A DNA stretch of 64,000 bases, from contig CAIIXF020000008.1 in assembly GCA_903813345.2 (NCBI GenBank), forward strand, positions 5,651,341 through 5,715,340, read 5' to 3'. The position numbers and the translations under genes were made by a program. Source of the DNA: Owenia fusiformis. Its lineage: Eukaryota; Annelida; Polychaeta; Sabellida; Oweniidae. The first letter of the stretch is position 1. Each line of letters opens with the position of its first letter. Under the pieces are notes generated by a model. That model was not told the origin of the DNA and ran no database searches. It worked only from the letters and a program-made list of their open reading frames with translations. Of this stretch, positions 1-21,573 are shown piece after piece.

Positions 1-975
1 TAAAGGAAAAAAGGAAAAGTCAGTGCTTCATAATACGTAAGAGTCTGATATAGTGGCTCGTTTGGTGACGATACAAGCGATTGATACCAGGTATCAAAGA
101 TGGATACGTTAACATATCTCATATTTTGCTGAAATCTTCCAAATATTCATTCTGATACTCAGACCATCTCTCCCATGCAAAAAAGGAAATTGATAGGAGA
201 CTGTGATATCTCATGCACGATGCCAAATATTTCACTTTTTGAGAAATCATTTCTTTATTTTAGTTTGGTTTTCCACTACTGATGTGGCACAAATGCAAAC
301 AAAATGCTAGATTGTTAGTCAAAGTGTGAACAAATTTTTTTGTCTTCATAATTCAATGTACTGGCTCTTATTAAAATGTCTATATTCTGGTTGACTCAGC
401 TTCGTTTGGATGGCAAAGCTTTTTCTGGATGACTCGGCTTAAAAAAAGTCTTAAAACAACTTGTTCAATTTCACATGTCAAGTTCAATATACTGCCTTGA
501 CTTTTTATCCCAAAAAATAAATTTAAAAATGTTTGTTCATTGAGCGAAAAAATATAAGCCTAAAAAGTATGTTTGAAATTATAGAGTATTAATGTTAAAC
601 ATATGAGGTTGAAACTTTTGAACACCCTTGATATAATTACACTCATATAAAGTACCAGGCATAGATAGTTACTGTAACCCCCCCCCGCTCCCCCATTAAA
701 ATGGTATGTTTGGGACAATGTTGACACCCTTAGTAAAAACTAACAAGAAGACAGACAAACTTCCAAAAATAATTTGCAAAACATGTAGAGCTGATTTAAA
801 CTACACCTGTAGAGTTGATGATTGGCTATTCACTCAATGTGATAGTGTACAGTTATTGTACTTTAACTAAATCATTGTTACAGCAGCTGATAGACTTGCA
901 ACTCTGACTTGACTCAAGTTACAGTGCTGTCCCTCAGTCAATATAATACATCTGCTATTTATCTATAACATATAC
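1..975. other. Non-coding flank left of the esterase exons
   Basis: No exon of the esterase C-terminus (the segment with the catalytic histidine) was recognised on the minus strand here, so the remaining exons probably lie beyond the left edge. The stretch is AT-rich with a short poly-C tract near 680-695 and nothing else that I can name. Confidence 0.4.
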
Positions 976-8229
<7,254 letters not shown>

Positions 8230-8487
8230 CTTCCCTGTCAGTCTCAGAATTCAGCAATGTTTACCTTGAGTAGTCCCTCTGACCACAATGCTACCAGCTC
8301 TGCTGTGATGGTGATGAATGATGTTGAATCATTCACTAACTGCACAGATCAATTTGACCCTTTAAGCTGTTTATTTAAGCAATCTGTAATTTTTAACTAA
8401 AGTGGAATAATACAACAAGCGACCCACTTTACTATTTTGAGATTCTGTCACAGGCAAAGTACACGTATGTTCTAAGGCTATTTCATC
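8230..8487 (-). promoter_or_regulatory. Putative 5' flank / promoter of the esterase gene
   Basis: Region directly upstream of the esterase start codon (8229). No TATA box or named site can be defended. It is limited on the far side by the MITE at 8488. Confidence 0.3.
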
Positions 8488-8890
8488 AGCACTGTTCCAC
8501 AACTAGTTACTTTGACGGAACGTCAATGTAACAAAATGGATGAACCTCCTGTATACAAGTTTTTTATATTTAGCCCCTCGCTTTTGTTACATTGACCAAC
8601 GTCCATTATATTACCAATGTATGTTACTTTGACGACTTATGTCAATGTAACAAAAGTGATGGTGTAAATGCATGAATTACAGCTTTATTTAAAAATCAAA
8701 TTTCAAACTAAGAGCATCTCTAAAAGCGAGACTGTATTGTCTAACTTTGTGCCAAATACATGTAATAATTCGCAATATGACTTACGTATATGTAAGTTTA
8801 AATCAAGGAAACAAAAAACTTGTATCCAAGAAGTTCATCCATTTTGTTACATTGACGTTCCGTAGAAGTAACTAGTTGTTGAACAGTGAT
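8488..8890. mobile_element. MITE with about 75-bp terminal inverted repeats
   Basis: Arms CACTGTTCCACAACTAGTTAC... and its near-perfect complement ...GTAACTAGTTGTTGAACAGTG face each other. GTCAATGTAACAAAA is repeated in both arms and again inside (8640s). There is no coding capacity. Confidence 0.8.
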
Positions 8891-9239
8891 AAGTGAATCA
8901 CTAGATAAAAAGGATTATGATTATGAAATATCATAAAGGCCCCTTACAAAGTCTTATATTATAGTCCTACCCAATCAATCGAAATGCACTTTTTGAAACT
9001 TTATTTCAATTTAATTTCAAGAAATCGTGAATTTATTTTAAATAAAATTTTAGTCATGTACATAATAATCCACACCAAATAGCGTTATAGTCAAAATAGC
9101 CATAGTCTGAGACTTCCTAGATATAGAGCCAGAATTCTGGGCACAGTATGGTGATGGCAATGGTGTAGCGTCATATACCCTAGTCTATGTTGCAGCAGGT
9201 GCCCGTCAGTACACTTCATTTATAACATGCCAGATCTAA

Positions 9240-9402
9240 ACAGTGTGTGTGTTTTACTTTTCTTGAATTTTTCGTATATCTATATGTAACATTGTAAATG
9301 AAAGCCAACATTAAATGCCAAAAGGCGTTTTGCCGCATGATTGTGTATAATGCCATGAAAAATATATCAATGAAATAAACTAATTGTTTAAAAAAAAAAA
9401 TT
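9240..9402 (+). mobile_element. Possible retroelement 3' tail ending in poly(A)
   Basis: AT-rich segment ending in AATAAACTAATTG and a run of ten A residues at about 9391-9400, like the 3' end of a truncated LINE or a SINE. No open frame remains to name the family. Confidence 0.3.
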
Positions 9403-9538
9403 CAAAATGGCATAAAAACACAATCTTTGGTAATTCAAATAGCAGTGGATGGATTTGGCTCAAATTTTATATCTATCAAAACATGTTTTGTTTGGTGGGA
9501 TTTGCTACTCCGTGGAGTTGCTGTTTTTCTAGTTCACT
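9395..9538 (+). mobile_element. 3' fragment of the CCCAACGAAC-family element
   Basis: Contains TTCAAAATGGC and the conserved terminal string GGGATTTGCTACTCCGTGG followed by GAGTTGCTGTTTTTCTAG, matching the right ends of the copies at 1651-2409 and 50187-51394. The 5' part is missing. Confidence 0.65.
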
Positions 9539-9798
9539 CTCTATATAAATTAATGATCAAAAATGGTTTACTCTATGGTTAAGTTTTTATTTGGTCTATA
9601 GTCTTGCTCCAAACCTTAAGGGGAGGTTCCAACTATACATGTAGTCGGATGTATAATGTGTGTGTGTAGGGGGGGGGGGGCATAGACATGTTGCAATGTA
9701 TTACTTCTTTGTACAATTTGGCTCTTCCTAAGAAATATCTAAATCAGTACCAGTGTATTCCTTATATGCCTAAAGTTATCACTGAAATGTAAATGTCT

Positions 9799-10165
9799 TT
9801 ATACCACTCTAAGTCCGATTACAGTTGTATAACATGGGTCTATAACAATGATATACAGTGGAGAGTGGTATATCATCATTGTATACAACTCCTCCGTATA
9901 CACTCCAGCGTATACCACTGTAGAAGTGCATTCTGGGAACTAATGAATATTGACCGAAGAACGAGGTATATGTTTTGTTACACATGATTTCCTAGAATCA
10001 AGTTACGTCATGAATGGTTCCTATGATTTGCTAGAATCAAGTGACGTCATAAATGGATCGATATCAACATCGGCATTACTGAGTTGGCTATGGGATATTT
10101 TTATGGTTTTTATAATTGTTATGATTGTGTTTGAATCAAATGTAATTGAACTTAGAGTGGCATAA
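9799..10165. mobile_element. Short-TIR MITE
   Basis: TTATACCACTCTAAGT (9799-9814) is inverted at 10150-10165 as ACTTAGAGTGGCATAA. Internal copies of the same motif (GAGAGTGGTATA) lie at about 9861-9875. The element directly abuts the palindrome at 10173-10310. Confidence 0.6.
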
Positions 10166-10172
10166 TAAGATA

Positions 10173-10310
10173 AAATAATGGTTCATTCTGTATATCGTGC
10201 ATTTTATACTCTCGTGAGAATATAATATATTCACTCGTTCGCTACGCTCACTTGTGAATATATTATACTCACTCGAGTATAAACACGATATACAGAATGA
10301 ACCATTATAT
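10173..10310. repeat. Long palindrome, about 60-bp arms
   Basis: Arm AATGGTTCATTCTGTATATC... is mirrored by ...GATATACAGAATGAACCATT around the loop CGTTCGCTACGCTCACTTG. The arms also share TATAATATATTCAC. It could form a long hairpin. No coding content. Confidence 0.8.
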
Positions 10311-12628
10311 AACCTCATAGAATGTAACCTTGTATTCAAGTTCATATTATTTATTGCTCAATAAATGTTCAGAATAAAATATCACAAGAACTAAATGTTT
10401 CTCTTTTATATACATCTTAAATTGGATTGGCTTAAATACTGGAAAACTGTGTCCAATATCTCTGGTAGTATCATATTTATATTGTTATAGTCTCCAACTT
10501 TTTTATGGATGGCGTTAGGCATCTGTAAGAAATGGCAAGTGAAGTCATCATGCATTTTTAATGCCTTGTTCTAGGAGCTGTAAAAGGTCTTTCCTCAAAG
10601 GAAGGTCCTTTGCTCTAGTAATGCAACACATGGTGCAAGTCATCTCTGTTTAATTCAGTTGTGAATAAGAACTGGAGTTTATAGTCAGGTTTCTGATCCA
10701 GTTACATATTTTTATTGAATTTGTCAATTAATAAAATAAGAGGATAACCATCCTCTCATCCATAAAATGCAAAATATGGCCATGGTTTCAGTATGTTGAA
10801 TTTACAGTTTTTTTCCAGGGATCGGTCAGTCTCATTACAAGAAAAGAACAGAACAAATTTAATTATAATTTGTATATCTACAGTTTATATATATTGATTG
10901 AATCATTATTTTCTTACAGCTACTGTACATTCTTTACAAATTATTTGCATTTATAATAGAATTTGGGCAACATCTATTTTCTTATAAAGAAAATCAGTAC
11001 GGTTAATTCCTTCATCATTGATAAATTAATAAACAACATAATTGTCTCAAATGGATTATAATCTAGTTTTTAAAAGCTAATAAAAACAAACCTTTACTAT
11101 TTTTTCATCTTCAAATTGAATTAATATTAAATAATTATTTTTCAACCCTGTCACAATTTCTGAAATGTGTGGGTGATTTCTCAAATAAATGCAAAAGTGA
11201 ATCCTTAATAATAATAGTAATAATATAACACATTTCAGCAATATGGCACCATGTTTAACGTAACTGGAACAACGAAAGCCATGAAAATGTCACAATGTTC
11301 ACATTAACGTCACAATGGTTATGTCTCAAAGTGTGACAAAGAGGAATGCATGACAAAATGCCATAAAATTACATATTGCAATAATAGTATTCATGAAACA
11401 TAGTCGACATTTTATTCATGGGTACAATCTATGCTGAATTCTTGCATCATTTAATGATACAAATATTAGCTGCATCTTTACACTGGGACTGAGACAGTTC
11501 ACTGTTTAAGGTAGATAGAGCATGATGTTATCAAAAGCTAACATACTGACACAATGCTCAAATTGGTCTAAAAAGCATCACGCTTGGGTCACCTTAACCC
11601 CTTGAATACCAAGAGGGACAGATATACCAGTCATAGAATATCTCTAAAATGGCTCTTCCTCTGACAATTTGATAATTCACAAATATCATATGTTAAAATG
11701 GCTCATTTAAACTGATTTGACAAAGTAAAATAACATTGAGAAGTCACCCATTTGGTAACACTGTGTTATTTCCCAGGTACTGTATGTGTTAAAACTATTT
11801 GATTACATCATTTAGAACGTATTGCACATCAGAATTGAACATTAAATTCATTGTTACGCAAATGTATGTCATCTACAGTATATGTTATGACACAAATAAA
11901 TAAATAAATGATGAAGTACAGTGTATCACATATATTTCCATGATTCACTTCACAAGTGTCTCATTTTAAACCACTTTTTCATGAACATTGCTTTAAATTT
12001 TCATTTTATAAACATCTCTATGTGGACACTCTCAGAATGTGACCTGGTGTTTTACATATATTTTTCATCAATGAGCAAATACACAATCACACATGCAGTG
12101 TATATCATATGGCTAATATTTGATAATGCAATGTACATGCTACAAGAAAGGCTGGTGCGCAATGTGTACTATCAGTAAAGATACAAATGCCATGGTTTGG
12201 GCATTTTTCCACATTATGGTAACCTACCTTGACTACTTTACAGATCCTCATTTAAAACAAACAAAAAACGTACCACAATCAATAAATAGTGTTTCAATGT
12301 GTTTCCAAGGGGATGTGATTTTTTGACATCATCATTTACATCATAATCACAGTAAAATATGTCTATAGCTTAACAACATAACAATTCCATTCCCAGAATA
12401 GTTCACACTGCAATAACATTTCTTATGAAAGCATTTACTGTGCATTGAATGCAATCATGCACTGTTCACTAAGATACAGGTTTTGCTGTTATATTAAAAC
12501 GATCAATTTACAATACCTAAACTCTGATTCATTTGTTTAACAACACCCTGAGCACAATACTGCATCCTCATAACACAGATGAATATAGTTCTTAAATGAT
12601 ATATTACTCCGCACAACAATAATCTGCA
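10311..12628. other. Intergenic region and probable 3' UTR of TANGO1
   Basis: About 2.3 kb of AT-rich DNA downstream of the TANGO1 stop codon. Its right part probably holds the 3' UTR of that gene. No other gene, RNA or clear transposon was recognised. Confidence 0.4.
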
Positions 12629-15600
12629 TTACACAAAAGAAGTTCGTTCTGGGGGTGGAGCTGATCCTTCCCGGGGGTACTGCTGCTGTCCTGGGGGTGG
12701 GGGCCCAGAATCCCGGGGATGAGGGGAAGGACGAGAATCAAACGGGGATGAACTACCTACGGGTTCCATAAATTGACCAGTACCTGCAAACAAACAGGAA
12801 AAGCCTTAAAGGAATATTCCACACAAAAAGTTCATAATCACATTTTTGAATTTTTTCACAATTTTGTTATCACAGATTTGACTTTTTAGATGACTTTGGG
12901 GTATCTGAACTTTAATACTCGTACATGTCCTATTGAACACATGTGCCATATTTATTTCGTACAAGTGGCCCTGAATGTATGTAGATTTCCAAACATGAAT
13001 ATAGCTGAATTTAGGGAACCCTTGACAATATGGGCTACTACTGCGTTGATAATGGTCTCCCCTTGCCTAATTTATTGTGTGGAATATTTCTTAAACCACC
13101 AACATTCATACAACACTTTATTATATTTTACAATTATACACTATACACTTTACTAATTGGTTTGAAAAGGGTAAAAACACCACAACCAGAAGTACAGTTT
13201 TTGCTCTTTAAAGCAAATATAAATCGAACAACAAACATGAGAAGGACTGCAGAGATATGAATATTTTTTGAACATTTTTACAGTTCCTAGTTGAATATTC
13301 ATACAGTATTCCTATTCAATCTAGATTGCTACTAACACGTGACTTGTAGCATATATTAATCTAGCACACACCTATATTCTTCAATGAAAACCTATTCATT
13401 CTTCGTTGTACTCTTGACTGACCTATTGGCTTAACTTACAATGTGTTTAACATTCCTATATGTGTGCACTCTTGTTGGGGTGTGCCCTATTACCTTGTCT
13501 AGAATGTGTACGTTCCCCTGGGAATTCTCTCATATCTCTCCTGGGGGGTGGGAGACCATATGATCCAGGGGGAGGTGCTCCATATGGCGCTCCCATCCTT
13601 GGGGGGAGGCCTCTCAATGGGGGTGGAGCTCCACGGAAATCTGGAGGTCCTCGGAAATCTAATGGTGGAGATCTGCGGTCAAAATCGGGAGGAGACCTTC
13701 TAGGGTCAAAGTCCATAGGGGGAGACCTGCGTCCAAGTGGTGGTGGGGGTCCTAATGGGGGGAGGGACCGCATGTGTGGGGGTGGCAGCGGAGGGGGGAA
13801 TCTTCTGTCTATTGGGGGTGGTAGAGGATCCATATCTTCATCCCTGAAATACAAACATATATTATAATGTACAATTTAGTATAAAAAGGGGCATGATATA
13901 CAACTGTACAAGGTATGAAATACTAAATAGGCATACTGTACAGAACAGGGATACAGCAAACTACATGATAGAGTAGCATATTACACTATAATGGGTTTTA
14001 CAGGGGAATGCATGATATAATGTAAAAGAAATAATATTAAACAGAAGTGAAACAGGTAACAGGTTTATAATATATTAGAAGGGTAACAAATATTCAAAAG
14101 TGTTGATATTAGAGATGAAAATAAATTAAAAAGTATGTATTAATAACAAGGCATGATATATTGCAAGGTGCCGTATATTATAATTGATGAAAATCTACAC
14201 GAGCTTTCCTTCTGCTCCATGCAAACCAATCAACAAACCATTATGATTACAGTATGGCATATACCCAGAGTACAATAAGTATATGTTGAGTGTTAATAGT
14301 ACCGGTATATGTTATAACTACCTACAAGATGTGTTTTATAATACTGTACAATGGAAGCCTATGTCCAGTGTTAGACATCTAAAATGTACACAAGGGTTAC
14401 AATATCCTCAAAAGTCTCTATATGTTATACAACACAGTATTCCACCACCCTATTTTACCTTATGGGAGACCCATCTCTTGGATCATCATAATATGGGTCG
14501 TGTCTAAATTCAAACTCTGGTAGCGGTGGAACACCACTCCTAGAATGTTCTGCAATATCTGTTAATTCTAGGCTTGAGTCGTCAAGGTCTGGCTGAAGTA
14601 TTGGGGGCCTTGGGGGGTTGATAGGGCTAGAATATGATATGGTACAATGCAAGCAAGCAGGTTAGTACAGCAGCTAGCAGGAGAGTGTGGTGGGGGAAAA
14701 AGCATTTACAAGGGGTAGCAAAAGGGATATAGGAACTAGACAATCCAAAACTGTTCTTTATCGAGATCCAAAATTTCATATTGTATATGAATGTAACAGT
14801 CATGTATGTCCTTAAATTCAAATGAACCCTGTATATGTGGATATCTTAAATGCAAATCACCAATCACATTACTACCTCATGCTATTAAAAGTGATACTTT
14901 GGACAGCTATTACTTTATGTACAAATGTCTAGATTTGTAAAAATAAAAGAATTATCTTGGATTGTCTACTTTCCTGCAAGGCATAAGTTTATCAGGTGTA
15001 GGGAGAAACATAGCATCTATTTTAAACATTGTAAACAACATTTCATATCTATACATAATTATCATGACAACATCAACTTTTATACTAATGATTATATACA
15101 ATTTTTTCAATCAATAATAATAAAATAAGTATCAAGATTTAATAATTCATGCAAAATAATAAATTGACATCAAATAACCATCAATTGACAAATCAAATAG
15201 TTTTTCTGTGGTTGTGAAAGATTTTTATGAGGGGGAGTTCACCTTTGACCCTCAACCAAATTATTTTTATCTGATATTTGCTTGATGATCGACATATTTT
15301 ACTTCATTTAAAATATAAGATTTGCCAAGATCTAGTGACCCAACCCAAAGCTCTCATCAAAAGTGAATGCATGCTAGTTTTAACTAAACAAAAAGAACCC
15401 TCATACTAAATCTTAACCCCTAAAAGCCATACATAAACAGTCACATTTATCTCATTTTTGCTCACTAGTGTTGTCACGATGTGCATTGCAAGAATTACTT
15501 TTGGCGATGCACCTAGCATCACTTTTTAATCACAACAACACTAACATGCACTATCTTTGTCTTATATCATCTTGTACTAAACAGAAAAATCTCAATACAA

Positions 15601-18600
15601 TTCCATGCCTTTGCTATCTTAAAATCAATGCAGAAAAAGCTTGTAATAGCAGAGAAAATTAAAGAGAAATGCTATCACATACCTCCTGTATGACATGAGA
15701 AGAAAACCAAGGATGAATGATATACATGTGTTTTGAATTAGGGATTTCACAACCAAGTAGCTCGAACTAAAAACTAATAGCCTTTTACCTACTCCTATAC
15801 CCAAACAAAACTAACTCTTTGATGAGCATTTTGTTTCAAAAATACTAACTAATGTTGAACAGGGGACTAACTACAGAGTGAGCTAAAAAAGGTAACACAA
15901 TTTGATAACTCTGTCATTCAGCATGGGTTATTACATTAAACAAAGGATAATTGTGCCAAATATGACTTTAAACCAAGGCTAAATGACTGAGTTACTAACA
16001 TTCATTATTTGGGTTACCTTTTTTGCACTTTACAACAGTTGTCTGTATAATAAATATTAATATAATATCTTTTAATCTCACCGTAATGAGTTAGGTGACA
16101 CCATTCCTGACACTCTGGAGCCTGGTCTATCTAGGGGCGGGGGCCCATTCAACAATGGGGGTAGATCTCTCCTGGGTAAAGGTCTGATTAGCCCCTCACG
16201 GGATGTCTGGTCTAGCTTGCGTTCAGTTTCTAACAATCTGTAAGAGAAGAAAGTTATTCAATATGAAAAGAGCAATATCTCTAAAAATGTCCAAGTGGGG
16301 AGCCACATTTCTAACAAATTGTGAAGATATGCATATTAAATTAAGATGATAGTTTGATTGTATTACATTTGCAGCGCTTCAATTGGGTTACTACTGCAGC
16401 CAAATTTCATACAAAACTGACATCATCAGTGTGTGTGATGTCAGTTTGTGTATATCATATCATGTTTTATGGGAGTTTACAGTTAGCAAATAAATATTAG
16501 ATCATTGAAAGATGGCACTGTATACAGCAAAAATGGCAACTTTCCAATAGATGGCAGATAATGACTTATAACTTCAAGTTGTATTTGACGATTCATGTGT
16601 TTTTGGAGAAGGTCCACGATCAACATCACATAAATAAACCATTGTTCTTATTCATTTTCCCTGTCTCTATTCAATGTGAATTTCAACATAATGTTGCAAG
16701 TAATTTCCAACATGTTACAAATGTGTACAAAATGTCCCCACCTTTTGGTGATCCCGTCAAATGGTTATCCCAAAAATTGAGTAGACAAGACTTTACCGAC
16801 ACAATTTGAGGATGGAAAATCCAAAATGGCCACCTTAAAATTTACCCAGAATGCCAAAAATTAATCAGTTCTAGATTTTCATACTAAGAACCACCCCTGA
16901 AAATTTGAAATTGATCCGTCACACAGTTAACCAGAAAACATGTAAACAAGACTTTACAGACGAGATTTGAGGACAGAAAATCCAAAATGGCTGCCTTGAC
17001 ATTTATCCAGAATGCCAAAAAACTAATCTGTTCTCTAATATGTCCAAATGTATTCATCGGTTAGGTAAAGATAATTAATTTGTATTACTTTCCTCAAATC
17101 ACTAAACCAAGCACCAGCTACGCCTAGAGATAGACCTCCTAGTGACAGTGTAGATAGGGAAATTAGTGTAGTGTTACCTTATATTAGTACTATTGCTCCC
17201 AAACTTCAACGCATCTTTCAAGAAGCAGGAGTTAAGACTAGTTTTAAGTCTGTTCAAACCTTACGTCAAATGTTAGTATCACCCAAAGATCCCACCCCCA
17301 CAGGTGAGAGATCAGGATAATATACCAAATTGAATGTAAGGACTGTAGTGAACTCTACATAGGGGAAACCGGTAGAGCGATTGATACAAGAGTTAAGGAA
17401 CACAAGGACGCTTTTAGACTGAACAATCCCAATAAATCCGCCATCGCTGAACATATAGTTTCCAAAGCGCATAGGATTAACTGGGAGTACAAAATCCTAG
17501 ATAGAGAACCCCATTACTTTAAACGGAAAGTAAAGGAAGCACTTCATATTCATACAAGCAAGCCACAACTTAACAGGGACTTTGGATTTAAGGTTTCCCC
17601 GGGACTGTTGGAACTACACAGGAGTAAAACCCAAACCAGGTCAAGGGTCAGCCCATTTCCCGCCAATATATCATCTTGACAAAGGTAGTAGCTGCTACCG
17701 AAAGCTCGAAAAAGTAAGTTATTTTGGTTAGTGATTTGAGGAAAGTAATACAAATTAATAATCTGTTCTCGATATTCATACTAAGAATCATCCCTGAAAA
17801 TTTGAAATTGATCTACCAAACGGTTCACCTGGAAATGCGTAGACATTGGCTTTACAAACAAGATTTTAGGAGAGAAAATCTAAAATGGCTACCTTGATAT
17901 TTACCCAGAATGCCAAAAAACTAATCAGATCTAGATTTTCATACTAAGAATCATCCCTGAAAATTTGAAATTGATCTTCCAAACGGTTCACCTAAAACGT
18001 ATAGACAAGACTTTACGGGCAAGATTTTAAGACGAAAAATCCAAAATGGCTGCCTTGACATTTACCCAGAATGCCCAACAACTAATCAGATCTAGATTTT
18101 CATACTAAGAATCATCCCTGAAAATTTCAAATTGATCTACCAAACGGTTCACATGGAAATGCGTAGAGACAAGACTTTACAAGACTTTACAGACAAGATT
18201 TTAGCACGGAAAATCCAAAATGGCTGCCTTGACATTTACCCAGAATGCCCAACAACTAATCAGATCTAGATTTTCATACTAAGAATCATCTCTGAAAATC
18301 TGAAATTGATCTACCAAACGGTTCACCTGAAAACGCATAGACAAGACTTTACAGACAAGGTTTTAGGACAGAAAAATCCAAAATGGCCGACAATAAAAAA
18401 GTGATTATGAGGTTTTGCTGATTTCTTTTTACAAAATCATCACATATAACTACTGTTAACAATAACATAGGCTTTTACAACAAAGTACACCTGAAATTAT
18501 TTATAAGGCTACTAAATAGTTAAAGTATGAAAACTGAAAAACACCATTCAATATGATACAAAGTATTATCGTGCGCTAACTTTCCTTAAAACATTCAAAA

Positions 18601-21529
18601 TGGCTGACATGACTAAGCAAACAGGTCCAAAACCTAATCAGATCTAGAATGAAGTGAGCTGAACAAGATTTTAAAGTTTTAAAAGCAACTGTGAAGCCAT
18701 TTTTCTTAAAGTTTGCAGACAAGGATTTTAGCATTTGACTTCAAAATGGCTGACAGGAAGTAGGTATCGAGTTAATTTTTTTTCGTCCACATCTGTATGC
18801 ACTCATAAGTTATCCCTGAAATTTTGAAGGTGATATCTGTAGGGGTTTTGGAGAAAACTGCCAGACGTACGGACAGACGGACAGACAGACGGACGCGCCT
18901 AGGCCGACAATATGGCCCCACATTATGTGGTGGGGACATAAAAAGTGAATCTCAATATCAAAAAATGTGATCAGCAAATTAAAGGAAAGTGATACCCTGC
19001 TATTTTAGCACACATTATTTGGCAAAATTCTTACTTCTGTCTGAGCACTGCATTGTTTTCTTTTTCTTCTTTAAGTTCTCTCTCCTTCTTTCTTTGCTCA
19101 ATCTGCAATAATAAAAAAAAAAAAAATCTCAACATATAATATTCCTATATATTTTCATAACTTAATGCTTAAAAAGTCAAATGCATTTTTGATAATTTAC
19201 ATGGTAATGATAGAAACAAGATTATTTTATTTGAGAAATTAATATAAAAAGGACTGATTACTCCAACAATAACATGAGGAATTAACATGCAAAATGTCAC
19301 CACCTGTCAATTGTTACAGACATCGCACACCAAATGCTGAACACCATCCATAAAAATTTTAGTGACTGTAACAATATGTCACCTCTTGTGATGGTGGTGA
19401 CATAATAAACATGATAGATATCGGAATTGTTACTGACATCAGTCTGATACTCATCATATCTTTCTGTTTCCCTTGAACACAACTCATATGGCTGAGAAGA
19501 AATGAGATGCAATGGTTTATCATGATGAACAATCATATTTTAAGAAAAAGTTTCAAGTAAAAATTAAAAGACAATAAAACAATTTACTTCAGAAGTTCTT
19601 CTATTATCTTAAAAATTACCCATCTCTGTTGATGCTAACACAATAATAATGGTGGTAGATGAATTAGATTGGGACTTGGTTCAAGGACATTATTACATAT
19701 ATCATGGGGTTATAGTTTTCTTTATCTAGGACCATCAATACCATTACAATGTTCACCTCACTGTTTCATAAATGTTAGCATAGAACATTAAAATAAATAT
19801 ATATGATTAACATGTAGTATGCTGAGCTCCAATGATTTTGAGAAATTTTATAGAGTAAGCTACTCGTTATGTATTATCATCACTGAAATTATAGCAAATG
19901 GCAGGTATTTGGCACACAGTGGGAACACGCTTAATGAATGACTGATAAGACTTATAAGTCCAAAAATAATATGCTTATTGTTTAATCATACAATCCCAGG
20001 CACTTATCACATATGAGTATATTTCATAACCATTCTTGCAAATTTATAAATCTATTGTTGATCTAAACTATGATACCCATGTAAAAAAGTTATTATTAAG
20101 TTATGATTGCTAACAAAAAGAACCAACAACAATGCAATGTAGGTCTGGAGCCAGGGAGGGGGATCTCCTAAACATGTAGACCTACGTTTTAAACTGGGCA
20201 ATTAATAAACTGGCATTACTGGAATTTTTTTTAATTTGGCATTAATTTTCAAAATTCGGGCCAGAATTTTTTCTGGAAGATTTTGCCCCCCTCTGGATTT
20301 TTTTATGAATTATTTTGAAGGTCAACACACTATATGGGTTGTTTTAGGACATTTCTAATGACTACCTTGCCGAATTCCTAACCTGGTGAGCAGTAGGACA
20401 AGTTCCAAAAACTACCTGGGGATTGTTTCAGAGCTAATAAGAGGTCAGCGATCGGGTTTGACTCTGGGAGGCATGGCAGGTACTTTTGATATCTAAATGA
20501 GTTGCCCAGTAACTGGCAGTTGCTAAGCTACATATCATTATGAATCAAAATCATCCTTTTGGATTACTTGGGATAAGAAACCATTATTTTATCAAACAAT
20601 TATTTAGCATGAGATTATATCTATAAGGGATATAATAATACAAATACACAAGAACACAAAGTGTAAAATATTACAATGACTTACATTTGAAAGAGAACAA
20701 AAAAGCAATATTTGTGACTTAGAATTTTTAACTAGTTTATTTTAGTCACACGCAATATAACATAAAACAGGGCTTCAAAATCCAGAATATATTCTTCCTT
20801 TTGACCCCCTGCGATAAGCAGTTAGCATTTCCCCGATTAAAAACTCGCAATCTGATTGGCTGTCGCAACACTGCAACAGAAATCATGTATAAGTCATTGC
20901 GCATAATTAAATCAAGAAATTCAGTTAAATCGGGCGCTTCCAAATTGGTTATAGCAGGGGGAAGAAGAAGGTACGGATTCTGGAACCTGCTTAGGAGGAT
21001 GATAAAACACATGTTTTGGAGAAATCTCCACATGACCATGATACCTGCCTTTATGGCCAATTTTACTGGGCGTTTCTGCAATCAATAGTCTTTTTATGAT
21101 AGTGACATTTCTACAATTAATGAGAGTGTTTCTGCAATCAATAAGAATGTTTCTGCAATTAATGAAGTTTCTACAATTATGCAGAGTGTTTCTGCAATAA
21201 ATGAGATCATTCCTGCAATTCATGAGAATATTTCTACAGGCCTGTCAACTGTCCCGCAATTTGTGTATTTGTCACGCATTTGCTGAAGAATTTGAAGTCA
21301 CGCCAGTTATTTTTGCGTGACAGAAAATGTCACGCAAATACGCATTTTACCTGGTAATTGTCAAGCAAAAATAATTCTGTAGAAAAATTTCTAAAAAAGA
21401 TCGTCTACACAGCAAAAATACGAACGCCGGAAAAAAATGTACGCATTTCGTTCGGACTTTTCACGCGAATTACGTATATGTCACGCATTCCGTTCGAAAT
21501 TTTTCGTACCTACCCCCCCCCCCCCCCCC

Positions 21530-21573
<44 letters not shown>

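Larger units (their letters stand above)
12629..16237 (-). other. MIA3: TANGO1 exons 23-26: proline-rich Sec23-binding tail
   Basis: About 275 residues dominated by PPP-containing motifs (PLPPP, PPPLPPPH, GPPPPLGRR, APPPER) and ending ERTSFV before the stop at 12629. Exon 25 (350 nt) carries most of them. In the family, PPP motifs in this region bind Sec23 at ER exit sites. The GC-rich exons contrast with the AT-rich introns. Confidence 0.88.

Noticed and set aside
13460-13867. Glycine-rich plus-strand open frame
   Set aside because: Antisense of the proline-rich TANGO1 exon 13843-13494, which has good splice sites and frame continuity.
20921-21223. Open frame with NCRN repeats (minus strand)
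   Set aside because: Produced by the minisatellite; no start context, no domain, no continuation.
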